64,000 nucleotides of DNA from Paramarasmius palmivorus (taxonomy: Eukaryota > Basidiomycota > Agaricomycetes > Agaricales > Marasmiaceae), in assembly GCA_037176845.1 (NCBI GenBank), contig JAYKXP010000036.1, forward strand, positions 1-64,000. The letters run 5' to 3'. The notes beneath the pieces were generated by a model, which was not told the origin of the DNA, ran no database searches, and saw nothing but the letters and a program-made list of their open reading frames with translations. A program made the position numbers and the translations under genes. Shown here piece after piece: positions 33,192 to 45,825 of this stretch. Each line of letters opens with the position of its first letter. The stretch's first letter is position 1.

Positions 33192-34426
33192 GGTCTGAAG
33201 ACAAGAGCGCGTTGTTCACCCTTGACGCCTGCCCAGGGACGGCTATTTGTCCCCTAGTAACATCGTTCCTGGATGATTATCAGTGAAGAAGTGGCGGGTG
33301 CAGCGAAACTGGCTCAACTTTACCTCAGAAAAGAAGTAAAATCTCATAGCTCTAAGCAGCCTAGGGGTTTCAATAAGACAGAGATTGAGGGGAGCTGAAA
33401 ATTGCAAGCGTGAGAAAGTTTCAAATCTCAGAGCCTCGGAGTATCGGACTCAACATTTCGGGATCAGTTCCGAACTTCCGAGTCGCTTTCCATTTGTCCA
33501 TTACTGTCAAGGGGCCTCAGATCTCTCCCGATCCTACTACAACTAGCTCGCATGGCAAATGCTGTAAATAACGTATTTAAGGCCGGCCCGCCTACTATTC
33601 CCACACGGAATAGGAAATCCACGTAACTAGTCCTCAGAATCAGAACATCACTATTAGTATCACTGACGGTTCTAGCAACAGGACTACTGAGGACTACATA
33701 CTGTTGGGGTTGAAGTGAAGTTGAGACATGAAAGGTGATGCGGTGCGACGAGACTTTCGAGTTGTTTTTTTTCCTATTGCCCAAGAGAAGAGATGCCTAT
33801 AGCATTGAGCCGTACTGGGGTTGGTACTGGGCTTTGATAGCGGTAGCGGTTGTGGGCGCGACTCTGTCCCTCGGGGTCCTGTCCTCCACTCAATCCTACC
33901 CAATTCCAACAAGGACATTGACACTCTGTATTCCCGTTGAGAAGCAATCTTGTCGGTGGCGCCGGCTGGCAAGTTAGGTGTCGTTCATTCCAGAAAAGGT
34001 GTACATATGGCGATTGTGAAGTTTGATTGGAAGGAAATTGGGACTCCGTTACTTACCAGTGCCAACACATCTCGGCTCGAGTGACTCTTGTAAGTTTTAT
34101 TCGAGTGAAGATAAGAGAGTGTAAGCTGCCCAAGCGACGAGGCAAGAAAGATACTCAGATTACGGTACAGCATAAACGGAGTAAAGTCACATGGGGGGTA
34201 CCCCCCCACGCGAGCTCGCTTCGGTACGATCGGGAGAAATCTGAGGCCCCTTGATTACTGTCACTCCTTACATCCAAACGTTCAAGTACGAACACCAAAA
34301 CCGGTGAACAAGAAATGTATTTCCCTGCTGTTTGTATTTTGGCCCTCCAACAGCAAGACTTGATCTGTTAACTACCACTTGGCGCATCCAGAAACATTCT
34401 TAATCACATAACAATATTCGAACGGC
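33192..34426. other. Intergenic, no gene seen
   Basis: Lies between the start of the split F-box gene and the end of epoxide hydrolase copy 2. Open frames at 33464-33972 on the minus strand have no recognisable motif. Confidence 0.35.
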
Positions 34427-35970
34427 TTATGCATATCCATCCTTTCCTGGAACGACCCCATACACTGGCCCACCCTTCCCAAACATCTTCCTCAAGTCTG
34501 TTACCAACTCTTCTGGTTGCTCATGAGCAGCGAAGTGCCCGCCACGTTCGTGTTGCTCAGAGAATACGATGTGTTTGTCGGTATACCAACTGAAATCATT
34601 TCAAAAGCACTGCGAGATTCGAAGCTGCGAGAAACACGTACGACTTGGGACTAATCACAATTTCCTTCGGGAAGAAAGAGTGGCCAACGGGGATTGTAGG
34701 CGTTGGGCCAGGAGCAAAACCACGAGCCTTCGTAACTTCGTAGTATATCCTAGTAGATGCAGCTGGGCCGTCTCTTGAGAACCAGTAGATGGAGATCCAA
34801 GTCAATACTACAGCGTGCGACGGTTCAGCCGTTCCGTTCGCTTGATGGAATAGAAGACTGCCGCACCTTCGTCATCTTCCCAGGGATAGCCATCCGTCCA
34901 TGTCACCAGCTTCTCGTAGATCCATGCTAGGAGTCCAACCGGCGAGTCAGCCAAACTGTATCCGATTGTCTGGGGTTGCGTAGATTGCTGCTGGGAGTAG
35001 CCGGATGCTTTCTGCTGGAACCATTGTTTGCGTTCGAGAATCTGAAGATCCTGTGGCGTGTACTTTGATGGGTCAATGCCTTCAGGAGGAGAAAAGACCC
35101 TAGGATATAGCCTATGAGCAAATACAGGAGCGAGACATAGATGAGAACGTACATAGGTGAATTGGTGTGCCAAGCCTTGACATGCGTTCCGCCATATGCA
35201 ACAGCCATAGTGTGGGTGATCTACAGGGCTCACCGTAAGAACATGTACCTCGGCTATAGGAATAGACCGTACCGCGCCACCCCAATCGCCACCCTGCGTC
35301 ACTGGAGCCCAATGAACTGACTATGATGAAGGTTATAACATATGAAACCAACCGTATTCGTTATATCCGAGTGCTAACATTAGCTTATGCCCAACCTCAA
35401 AGGGAATGAGCGAATGATGGTCGTGCGAATTGCAAGAGAATATACCTCAGCATACTGCTTCAGCTCGAACCCTTTCTTCTTCGTTCCTTGGGAGAAGCCG
35501 GTACCTGGAAGACTGAACGCCACAACATGGAAGCTTGGTTGGCCGGGTACGTTGGCCGTCAGCAATGGCAGAATTTTCCTCACTTCGAGGAAGTTTCCAG
35601 GCCCTGGCAAGCAGTGGTCAGCGTTCAGTTGAAGGTTCCGAAAAAGCTATCACGTGCATCCATGAACGAACAAAAGCGGAATAGCGCTTTGCACCACACT
35701 CTTCTTGTACACGTAGTGGATGTTCAACACGCCATGACCTTCGACTTCGATGTCCCTTGTAAACTGAGGTAGCTCCTCGTTCAAGATTTCCTCGTATTTC
35801 CTCCAGTCATATCCATTCTTCCAACGCGCAAGGAGCCTGCGGATATCTGCGAGAGGAACTCCATAGTCCCATCCAGCATCATCGATCTCGTCTGGGAGAC
35901 GACTAAGCTCGAGCTTCCTCTTCAAGAGATCGAGAGTTTCGTTTGACACGGCGATTTTGAAAGAGGACAT
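34427..35970 (-). CDS. Epoxide hydrolase, EHN + alpha/beta hydrolase fold (copy 2)
   Basis: Closely similar along its whole length to the copy at 6584-8125, with matching exon layout. It starts [19 protein letters not shown] at 35970 and includes [27 protein letters not shown] carries the nucleophile Asp. [19 protein letters not shown] follows, then [19 protein letters not shown] and [12 protein letters not shown]. The catalytic His lies in GGHFAAHE (about 34530), and the end is [10 protein letters not shown] before TAA at 34427-34429. The reading frame stays open upstream to 36246, but the start at 35970 aligns with copy 1 and has a TATA-like element about 55 bases before it. The gene looks functional and has no signal peptide. 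It would convert epoxides to diols; the natural substrate is unknown. Confidence 0.88.
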
Positions 35971-38552
35971 GGCTGTGAAAGATGTTCGAAAAGTTCGAGA
36001 ACTTGCTGAAGAATGGTCTAGCATGGCGCTTTTATGTCTCTGTCGTTGGTCCTGATCTGGTATCGGTCCCGAAATAGCGACGCGTTCTGAGCGTGACTCG
36101 AGTGGTTCGGGGTGATAGTGATCGGCGAGGTCAGTGCCGTTCAACCGAGTTCGTAATACGTGCTGAGCAAACGCAGAATCACCGTCAGGTGGGGAAGGAG
36201 GACGGGCAAAGTATTCGTGCACGTGAAACGGCATCGCTTCTGACAATTGAGTTACAATTGAGTGTGCTTTTGCAGATGTCTACAGATGCAGTTACTTATT
36301 CACCAACGTGGCCATATAGAGGTAGGAACCATACCTTCAAGAACTTCTCTACTTCTTCACTTTTCTGCGCTCTCCAATCCAGGCCCACCGTGACGGTGTT
36401 ACCACTGCCAAGTGTGAATAACAGCAACTTATCTTTCCAAAGATCTGGTTACGAAACGGTAAGAATCAAAGCCTCGAGTCATCAGGTAGAATCAATCCTT
36501 AGCACGGTATGTAATTCATATCATGACTCGAGTTCGAGCACCCTTAGGGTGTGAAGAGAAGACCAGAATACAGGGAAGAATGTAGGCGATGCTCGGAGGC
36601 ACTTACATCTTGCAGAGTTGTACCTTGCGTGTGCGATCCACATGTGGGATCGAGAGCGGGAGCACGTGTGTCACCACTCATCACATCGGCATTGCTTAGC
36701 TCAGTAGCACTCCCCATCGTGAAGACGGCCCCACTACAACATACTTCTGATGTTGGTATATCGCAACGTCCTTGACGTCATCGATACGCCGGTCACAGTT
36801 TCAGCTAAAAAAATGATATTGAGCTCGCAGGGGTGTTCAGGGTCTGCAGAAGAGTTGAGGTATTGATAGTTAAAACCTGTCCATGTAGTACGGTGGCATT
36901 AATGGGCTTGATATAATATGCTGAGTTCCAGAGTGGGCTGAGAGATGTACATGTTCGAATCACAGTGCGAATCTAGTCTGTATGGTGAGAGGCACAGCGA
37001 TCAGAGTACAAGGGATATGATCAAAGCACCAGGGTCGTTGTCGGCACTCCGGAGGCGTAGAGTTGAGGTATAGACTCAACTGGCGATAGAGCGGTGTGAT
37101 TGAACTGCATCCGACCGTGTCTATAGGTATCGTCGATTATATCGTATCAAGTATCAACCATAACTTGAAGGACGCACCTATTCCAGCCCCGAAAGATACC
37201 TCGGCTCCACAATTTTCCTTGACCTCCCGTGATGAACTCCTAGCGAAACACTGGCAGCAGGCTGAGCAATCTGGCATGTTGAGGAGATCTGCGGACCCTT
37301 TATAATAGCACTGGTCAGACGAGATGCTCGAAGGTTGGGTCATGTTGAGACTGAGTTGAGATGATCACGCATCGATCATGCAGCGGTATTGCTGTGAAAA
37401 TTGGTGTGCGAATTTTATTTGTCAGCTTTTTTCCGAATCGGCCGACTCGTGACCAGTTCTTTAACACCATCACCAGTAATACTACGCCGCTTCACTCTTG
37501 TACTGAAATGATGCCTCAGGCCTGACGGTTGACCCCGACCTGTCTCCCGAAATGGTCGTGATGCTCCAACATCCGTCAAACGGGGCAAAGATATATCACC
37601 CTATTATGCTTCTATTGACCTTAGCCGCGGTGAGCCCTCGCAATGCTCTGATCCTATCGAGTCGGTGCTAATGGTATTCAAATTTATGGGACGATTTTGA
37701 AAGCAACCTCCCCCAAGTTTGGGTTCTTCGCTCGGGTATCCCAGTCTTTCTCTGATATCGGCCTCGCGTTGTTCCACACCACTCGTGCTAGTACCATTCT
37801 CGTTACTCCCTGTCCACATTTTATTATAACTGGAGATTTTCCTCTAGATTCCGAGTCCCCCGGACGATCTCGAGACGAAGAAAATTGATCTGAAGCGTGG
37901 GCGAAATGTCAACGCAGATATTGATGGCCTTGGCGACCAGCTCAGTCCTGGCGACCTCGGGGATAGCTATATTGTACATTCGCATGTTCAAGCGAGTCTA
38001 ACACTCGCTACCTTCTCTTAGGAACTATGCTTATGCTTCTATTGCACTTCTACGGATAGTCAACCATCTTGCGTGGCTCACGGTAAAAGTTTGACTGGTG
38101 GACTGCATTTCCTGTTTAGTACTAACGCGTCTGGATTTTCGCTTACCGAAGGATTTTCAGTGACACGGCGGCCATCTCTCCACTAGCTTCGATGGAGCCC
38201 TATCTTTTCTCGGGCTTTCGAAGAAGCGCGTTGAAAAAAAACGCGTGTAGCAGGATATATAGCTCTAGTGCGCCTCAACTTTGAAGGTACCCAAACTGTT
38301 ACTCGCTTCAATGTATGATGTAGCCATTTCAAAACTTCAAACTTCGCAACTCGGAATCCTCCAAATTCACACGTCACAGGATCGGAACGGAATTTAGCCC
38401 TGCAAGATACCGCATGGCATAAATATGATATCGACGGAACCAACGAAGGTTTTCGATCGGTGGGATCTAAATCCGGCTCCTTTTTAGTGACTTGTCCAAG
38501 GTCCAACGTGTTTCTCCATCCCTTCCTCATAATTTTTCTCTGCGGTAGCACA
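35971..38552. other. Gene-poor stretch
   Basis: Contains the promoter of epoxide hydrolase copy 2 and the upstream region of the first DUF6534-type gene. A short ATG frame at 37096-37305 (MIELHPTVSIGIVDY) ends in a small hydrophilic tail and resembles nothing I know. No gene is called. Confidence 0.35.
36027..36036 (-). promoter_or_regulatory. TATA-like element upstream of epoxide hydrolase copy 2
   Basis: The minus strand reads ACATAAAAGC about 55 bases before the ATG at 35970. It supports that ATG rather than the longer in-frame extension. Confidence 0.4.
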
Positions 38553-40404
38553 ATGGCTTTCGAGTTCAAGGTTGACAGCACGTTAGGTGCCGCCTTCATT
38601 GGTTTTGCCGTGTCTTGCTTCGTCTTCGGAGTATTGACGACGCAATGTTTGACCTACTTTCGTTTATTTCCTCGGGATAGGGTGATTTATAAGGCTCTGG
38701 TGCGTTATCCTTTATATTCCTTCTCGACTTTGTTTGATATTTGTATTAGGTTTCTGTCGTCTGGTAATGAGATGTTCTTCTGTACTAGGACTGCGAATCG
38801 ACTATGAATCTAGGTTCATCGAGGTGCTGGATCAGATATGCATCGGTCATTTCATATATATTTACTCCATTTCGTGCGTGCATTATCCTTCATTCATCCA
38901 AATCACTCCTCATATAAGACAGGCATTTTGGCGATCCTTTAATCTTAATAACGGGGGATGTCGTTCCAACACTGATGGTGCGCTTTTCGTCCTCTAGCCG
39001 CCACTACATTCTCAATCCTACTGGTAGTTCCAGGTCCTTCTCGGCGTAAGTTCTACTGACTCACAAGTCACGACTCTGTTACTAACACCCCCGAAAGACA
39101 TCTGTCGGGGCTATTGTGAAATGGCGCGCTTTTCCATCTCTCCCAATCGATCCCGCTAATACATTCATTGATTGTACAGTTGCTTCGCTATCCGCGTGTG
39201 GCGATGTGCGTTCCCAAAGCCAATTACGATTCATGCTTCATGCGATACTTACGCTCGCCGTTTCATAGTCAGCAAGCACAATGCTCCAATGACCCTCTTG
39301 ATCGTTCGTTATTTGTTCCACCTATAATACCTCTGCTCATATTCCAATTCGCAGTTCATTCTTACGCTACTTCAGCTCGGTGAGTATACCACACGATCAA
39401 CAAGTTCATTCATTTGAATCCATTTTGACAGGTCTAGGTATCAGTAGGTTCAGGCGTTCGCACTGTAGAGAGCATGAACTGAACATTGGCGTTGTTTAGC
39501 CTACACTACAAGATGGTGAGTGTTCTCTGGGAGACACATTCCAACTTGGATGCTCATGTAAACGTCGGTCAGCTTCCAGCTCAAGAAATTGCTATTTCTA
39601 GCCAATCTCAAGGTCATTTCATACCCCTTCGACTTTGAAGAATGTTTCTGACAATAAACCGCAGATAATTGCATCGCTTTCCCTTGCTTCAGGTGCACTG
39701 GCGGATATAGTGACTGCGGCCACACTCTGTTACTATCTACAACACTTCCGAACTGGGTTCAAGCGGTAACGTATAACACGTCGTTCTGTATGAATGGTAC
39801 GACTGATAAGCCGAATGCAGCTCGGATAGTTTGATCAATCTGCTCATGATATATGCTGTCAACACTGGTGCAATCACGAGCGTCATTAGCGTGTGCACCC
39901 TCATCCTCGTGAGTACATTTGATCTTTGGTTCTTGATGCGACGGCTGATCCCTCAGCAGTACGATGTCAGCCCGAAAACTCTCAAATTCATGGGCTTTTA
40001 CTTTGTGTTGAGCAAATGTGAGTTCATTGGTCGATTTCTACACAATCTCATATTTTCGGCTAGTATACGCCATATCTCTCTTGTGTACTCTCAATACACG
40101 AAGAGTAGTTTGGGGCCAGGGAACAGAAAACGAAAGCAGCGGTACCAGCGGAGGTGTTGCCCGTCACGTACCCTCCTTCGTTGTAAGCCACAAACCAGGA
40201 TCTAACGTCGCAGTGACTTCTCCACTGCCTTCTCCTGTGCGTAATTTAATCTTCCCAATATGAGATACTAAAAATAGCCGTGTCCAGTCCCACAACAAGT
40301 TCCCGGGTCGTTCTACGGATCACTTCGATAGCGTCGCTGATCTTCATGACATTGCACTCACTGATATGCAACCAAAACCAGTCAACCGTACTTCAGAGTT
40401 CTAA
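38553..40404 (+). CDS. DUF6534-type membrane protein, tandem copy A, with an apparent frameshift
   Basis: A seven-helix-like family, very common in agarics and of unknown function. The start at 38553 reads MAFEFKVDSTLGAAFIGFAV. Small exons follow with FIEVLDQICIGHFIYIYSIS, SVGAIVK, FAIRVW, SKHNAPMTLLI, SLASGALADIVTAATLCYYL, INLLMIYAVNTGAITSVISV, FMGFYFVLSK and YAISLLCTLNTRRVVWGQG. Helix, loop and NTRR tail order match copies B and C. At a run of five G (38953-38957) the frame is one base too long: dropping one G restores NNGDVVPTLM, aligned with copy B FNGDVVWTLL. One intron appears to start with GC (39124). The C-terminal end is uncertain: a stop lies at 40261 without a further intron, or at 40402-40404 with one. 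It may be a pseudogene. Confidence 0.72.
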
Positions 40405-40967
40405 CTATCGCATAGTATTTGTTCTACAATATTCTGTTCTGTATTGTATCTAACACCTTTACCATCCATTTGTATCCTTGATTTAAACTCGTACCGCTTA
40501 TTCTAGATCTTGATCCCCTTGCAAGATTCACCTGTCATAATCTCCTTCGAAACAGAAAGATTCAAATCCTCACCCGAGCAAGGTTGACAGCGCTTCGTAA
40601 ATTGACGCCAGATCCACATGGCACATGACTCGGGCACGCAGGAATTATTGACTTCTAAGTTCCAAGTAGTATAATTTGAGCGGTCTGAGAGCTCTGTCGA
40701 CTTGGATTATTACCGGGCTGAGCGATTCAGTGTAATGTCGCAAACCGACGAGCACTTGAGGTGTCAAGCCGCTAAAGCCGCTCAAAATTGAAGATCTTAT
40801 CTTATCTCCATGTGGCATGCACTTCTCGCCGGCGCCGGTCAGGGTCGCCGTTGTTGGAAACAACGCTGACAGCTCCCTCATGCTCCCTTGCCTCATGGAG
40901 AGCCCACGGTCATTTTTAACGCGTCCCTTCACCTCTGCTCACTGTCCTTACTCTCTCCCAGTGTCCG
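40405..40967. other. Spacer between tandem copies A and B
   Basis: Presumed terminator of copy A and promoter of copy B. Pyrimidine-rich just before the ATG at 40968. Nothing else is recognised. Confidence 0.4.
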
Positions 40968-42836
40968 ATGGCCTCTCCTGATGTCAATAGTACACTTGGC
41001 GCAGCATTAATCGGCTTTAGCGTTTCCTGCGTCGTCTTTGGGATTCTGTCGACAGAAGTCTTCACGTATTACAGTCGTTATCCTCGGGATCCATATGGGT
41101 ACAAGCTATTGGTATACAATTCGTCTTATTCGGCTTGCAGAGGGCTGATACGATCCTACTAGGTTGCCGCTCTATGGTTTGCCGATCCGTTCGATGTTTC
41201 GTGAAAGATCGTTAACTAAGCGGGTATAGGTTGTTAGAGGCGGTGGATCAGGGCTTCATTGGGCACTTCATCTACTACTACATGATCTCGTGCGTGGTGT
41301 CGATTACTCCTTCACTCCTCACGTTAACTGGGTCTCTGGTCAGAAATTTCACCAAGCCGCTCGTTTTTTTCAACGGAGATGTTGTCTGGACTCTTCTGGT
41401 GAGTTTTGGGCATCTTGCTAATTCGCGATGGATGCTGAACGTGCAGCGTTTCAGATTCAGGTTGTTCTTGGTGTAGGTCACTTATTGCGAGTCGTGTCCT
41501 TGGATCACAACTGTGAACGAAATTACAGGCTGCAGCAGGAACGATTGTCAAGTGGTGCGCACGCCAGGATTGTAGCTTGTGAACGTATGCTGACGTCTCT
41601 CTTCAGCTGCTTCGCATTGCGAGTTTGGAGGTGTACGTATTGACGTCTGGTCGAAGGATTACTTTTCAAATCCTTGTTCATCAGTCAGCAACCACAACCT
41701 CCCACTCACGGCACTTATCGTTAGTTTTCCGTCTTCCCCGACCCTCGTGTTTTTCTTTACATGCTCACTCTCCGAACAGGTCGTTCTCAGTTTCGGCCAG
41801 TTCGGTACGACCATGCGTTTCTGTGCGATTTTCCGGGCGATTGACGTTACTATACACTTCAGGTCTCGCTATCAGTTGGTTTTTCTTTCACATGTCCGAA
41901 TCACTGCCTCGTACTCATAGTGTGTCACGTCTAGCATACACCGTCAAAAGGTGATTTACACCCTCTATTCATCTATCAATGCCGTGTCTGATGTGACCAT
42001 CTAGTTTTGGCCTAAAGAAGCTGATGTACGCCAGCCGCCTCAAGGTACGTCCGATACCACGTTATGATCCAATAATACTCAATCAGGATACTTCACCGTA
42101 GCTCATCGCTACACTGGCCTTAGGTACTGGTGCTTTGACTGATGTCATCACCGCATTCACACTTTCGTTTTATCTTCGGAAACTGCGAACTGGTTATAAA
42201 AAGTACGGGGATCTTTTCCAGTCCTCTGCCCCTCCGTTGACCTGTCATTAGATCGGACCTACTGGTTAACAAACTGTCATTATATGCTATCAACACCGGC
42301 GCTTTGACCAGCGTTCTGAGCTTGGGAGCGCTGATCTTTGTTGAGTTTTTACCTCTTCCACATGTCTCCCATCAACTAATATCAACTTTTAGTATAATGT
42401 ACAGCCTACAACATTCCAATTTCTCGCCTTTTACTTTACTTTGAGTAAATGTATGTGCTTGACCATCTGTTTCACCCCTACGATTGATAGCTGGCTTTAG
42501 TGTACGCGATATCGCTCATGTGCACACTCAACACTCGAAAGGTCGTTTGTGGTCAAGGAACAGATCGCGAGTTGTCTACACAAGGGACGGCAAACCAGAC
42601 TCTACCGAGGTTCATTGTCAGTCATCATTCACGAAATTCCCACTCTCAGCCACCATTCCAAACCAAGGTATGCCTTCCGTAGTCGTATCATTATGGCGCT
42701 GAACTATCTCCCTTCGTTGCAGAGCCAACTGGAGGTTGGTATACACCATGAGGTTTCCGTAGTGTCCGACGTCGGTACCGATTCTCTCGCACAACCAAAG
42801 GTGAATACCCTAACTTGCCTATTCGAACTGGACTGA
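40968..42836 (+). CDS. DUF6534-type membrane protein, tandem copy B
   Basis: It starts MASPDVNSTLGAALIGFSVS, followed by VVFGILSTEVFTYYSRYPRD. A 14-base mini-exon (VAALW) precedes LLEAVDQGFIGHFIYYYMIS and FFNGDVVWTLL. Further exons read AAAGTIVK, CFALRVWR, SNHNLPLTALI, VVLSFGQFG, LATLALGTGALTDVITA, LSLYAINTGALTSVLSL, FLAFYFTLSK and YAISLMCTLNTRKVVCGQG. The tail is hydrophilic and ends near 42836 (VSVVSDVGTDSLAQPK). All junctions I could test keep the frame. Roughly a dozen introns are required, which is why no long open frame exists. It is the most intact of the three in the membrane core. The start and middle exons are solid; the region 41850-42110 and the last exon are approximate. Confidence 0.72.
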
Positions 42837-43836
42837 CTTTGATCTTCTCGTGCGCGGATTTCAGGACCTGCCAAGTTATCCTCCCAGGTCCCCTGACTCG
42901 TATTCATGGCGATGATCCCAAATGTCAAACATCATGCAACCGTAATACTTACAGCTCATTGGTGATCACTGATACCACCTCACCTCAGAACCTTGTATAG
43001 CACCGTATCCCAAATGTATGACAAGGCTTGTTCAATGTATCAAGACTCAGATTAAACTTGCCGCTATCCTCGCTATCACGCAGTCTGTACTCCCGACGAC
43101 TCCACTTCAAAGTGCTTCAAAGCGTCCCGATTTGATAAATCCGATAGTCGGATAACGAGTTTCCCCGCATCAGCTGATAACGTACTGTCAACTCCTTACG
43201 GAATTTTGTTCTCTCAGTCGCTAAGCGACGTCGGTCACGGCACACGGCGGCCAAAATTTCTTCTGTGTCTCAGTGTCTGGACTTCTTGGTTCTCATTCCG
43301 GAACGCTGGGAACACCCTTCGTCATAACTGGTGGAATTAGGACCTCGCCTCCGACAAGATATGATAGTCAAAAAAGTCGACTATTTCTGGCTAGGTATTT
43401 GAGGGTATTTAATCGAGACTTCGAGAGATCTCGTTCGTTTGAAATTCCCGATCTCGGTAACTTTACTGAGTGTTGTTTCCAGATTCTCATCTCCAGGTCT
43501 CGAATCGGCGCCGGTTGCTACTTCTAAGGAAAGGTCGGAAAAACATCCCATCTCAGCCAAAGCTCTTTCTTGAGTGGTTGAGGGCTGTTTCCCGTCTTGC
43601 ATCAGCCCATCTGTGCCTGTTACGCCTTCACCTGTTCCGTGCCAAATTGCGGCGATTGCGCCCTAATCGCACTGAAGGTGGAGCGTGGGGATATTGGGAA
43701 ATTGATGATTTATCGGCAATGATTTGGTATGATCCCATGTGGTCCATGTGGTGTTAAATGAAGGGTTCTCCGGAATGTGATCTTTTATCATCTGGCCCTT
43801 TTTCTCTAACCGTCGCCGTTCCCTTCCTTCCCCACT
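42837..43836. other. Spacer between tandem copies B and C
   Basis: May include the end of copy B if it has a further exon, and the promoter of copy C. No independent gene is recognised. Confidence 0.35.
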
Positions 43837-45825
43837 ATGTCGTCTCCGCGGTCTGCACCCGACGTGACCATCGACAACACTTTGGGTGCCGTGCTGGTTG
43901 GATTTGCGGTAGCCTGCTGTGTATACGGCATACTGGTCACCCAAGTCTTCACGTATTATAATAACTACCCCTCAGACCGCCTGGTATACAAGTTTCTAGT
44001 GCGTACCCCCGGTTACCCAACGCCATAGTCAACGCTCAGATCTTTTTGTATTCTGCAGGTTATTCTTATTCTGTAGGCTATCCGGATTCTAGGATCGCGA
44101 ATGCTGGAGTATTGACGCGTATGATGAAGGGTACTGGAAACTACGGATCAGGCACTCATAGGTCATATCATCTATCACTATGGAATAACCAACTTCTCCA
44201 ATGTGTTGGCGCTATTGAGAGGGGATACTACATGGTGCGTCGAGGCTCTACTTAGCTTGAGAAACCATCTCACTTCTTGGCAGGTCCTTCATTGTGAGTA
44301 CCACGCGCTTCAAGGTCTTTTATCGCGGTTAAATGTTACCATGACTCAAGTTACAACAAACGATTGGTGTAAGCTACACTGTCTTCATTTCGGTGGTCGT
44401 GTTCATCTCTGATACGCTTTTCTTGACCAGGCAACGGTCGGAGCAATCGTCAAAATGTTGGTTTTCATGTTCATTTCACCAATCAAAAGCGCTAACACGC
44501 TTGCCAGGTCCTTTGCTTTGCGCGTATGGCGATGTAAGCACAACCACAAGAACCATGCTATGTTTTTTTTGTTCAATTCATGTCTAGTCAGCGAACGCAA
44601 CTGGATTATAACGTCTTGTATTGTACGTTCTCCACAATTTTGTCGCTTTCACTGCTGATATCTTGATAGGTTATTTTAATCGTCGGCCAACTGGGTTCGT
44701 TTCCTCTCCTCATTCAGTGGTTGAATATTGACATATGATCGTCTTAGGAACGGCATTTGGTATGCTTCCTCATAGAAAGTGGACTTCCTGTTTCTAATCA
44801 ATATTGCGAATCATAAGCCTTCACTGTCAAAGCGTGAGTGACCTCCCTTTAAGGACAAACCGCCCAAACTTACAGGACTTCCGGTAGTTTCCAGCTTCCC
44901 GGGGTCTTCGCAGTTGTACACCTGCAGGTGCGCTTCAGCTCAAATAACCAAGAATCTATTCTGATCAACTGTTAAGACACTGGGAACAGTCTCACTCGCA
45001 CTTGCTGTCTTCACCGATATTGTCATTGCCGTTGCACTCTGTTACTTCCTCAACAAGCTGAGGACAGGCTACCACCAGTAAGCCCCCAGGAGTTGCCCCC
45101 GGTACATCGCTGACTCCCTTCCAGGTCGGACACGCTGGTAAACAGCTTAGTACGATATGCGATTAACACAGGGGCGGTTACTAGGTAAGCTGCGATCCTC
45201 GTGCCACCTAGCCCTCAGATCGATAACCTGTGATCATTTAGTGCTATCAGCTTGACGACGCTGGTGCTGGTGCGCGTGTTTCTTCACTTACTTCAGACCA
45301 GGTACTCAAATCAAGTCCATTCACCAGTACAATATCATGCCAACGAATTTAGTATTCGTAGCCACTTACTTCGTGCTCAGCAAGCGTATGTTCTCGACTT
45401 TTCTATCGTGCGCTTGGTTTTCTGATCTATCGTTCGTTTCAGTATATGCAATATCGTTTATGGCGACGTGAGCGTGATTCCGTGATATCTTATCATCGCC
45501 TCCTGACCACTTGCATAGACTTAACACTCGTCGCGTCGTGCGAGGAAAAGGAACAGATAAGCAGGGGACAACGAGTAACCACACGAACATGTTCCACCTT
45601 GGGACAAGAATGCCTAGCATGGGTCCACACGACATGGATGGATGGGAAACTGCGTACACGCCTTCCGTTGCACATCTCACGTCCGGCCAGATAACATCTG
45701 GGGTACGTAGTCATCACAGCCTGATAACTAAATATCATTTATATCCTATATTCCAGTCGGCGTACTCTCAGGCAGACAGCTTCCCGATGAACTCTTTCCA
45801 TCCGGGCAGCAAACCCGCGAAGTGA
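43837..45825 (+). CDS. DUF6534-type membrane protein, tandem copy C
   Basis: It starts MSSPRSAPDVTIDNTLGAVL, then VGFAVACCVYGILVTQVFTY. Exons then read VLETTDQALIGHIIYHYGIT, ATVGAIVKM, FALRVWR, SERNWIITSCI, VILIVGQLG, TLGTVSLALAVFTDIVIAVA, YFLNKLRTGYHQ, LVRYAINTGAVTSAISL, FVATYFVLSK and YAISFMAT / LNTRRVVRGKG. The stop is at 45823-45825 after NSFHPGSKPAK. The exon pattern and positions match copies A and B, showing tandem duplication. The NTRR motif and following hydrophilic tail are family hallmarks. No definite lesion was found; the second mini-exon around 44060-44135 is the least certain join. Function unknown; such proteins are membrane-embedded and have been guessed to be sensors. Confidence 0.72.

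Noticed and set aside
35968..36246. In-frame N-terminal extension of epoxide hydrolase copy 2
   Set aside because: The paralogue starts at the aligned MSSFKI, and a TATA-like element lies inside the proposed extension.
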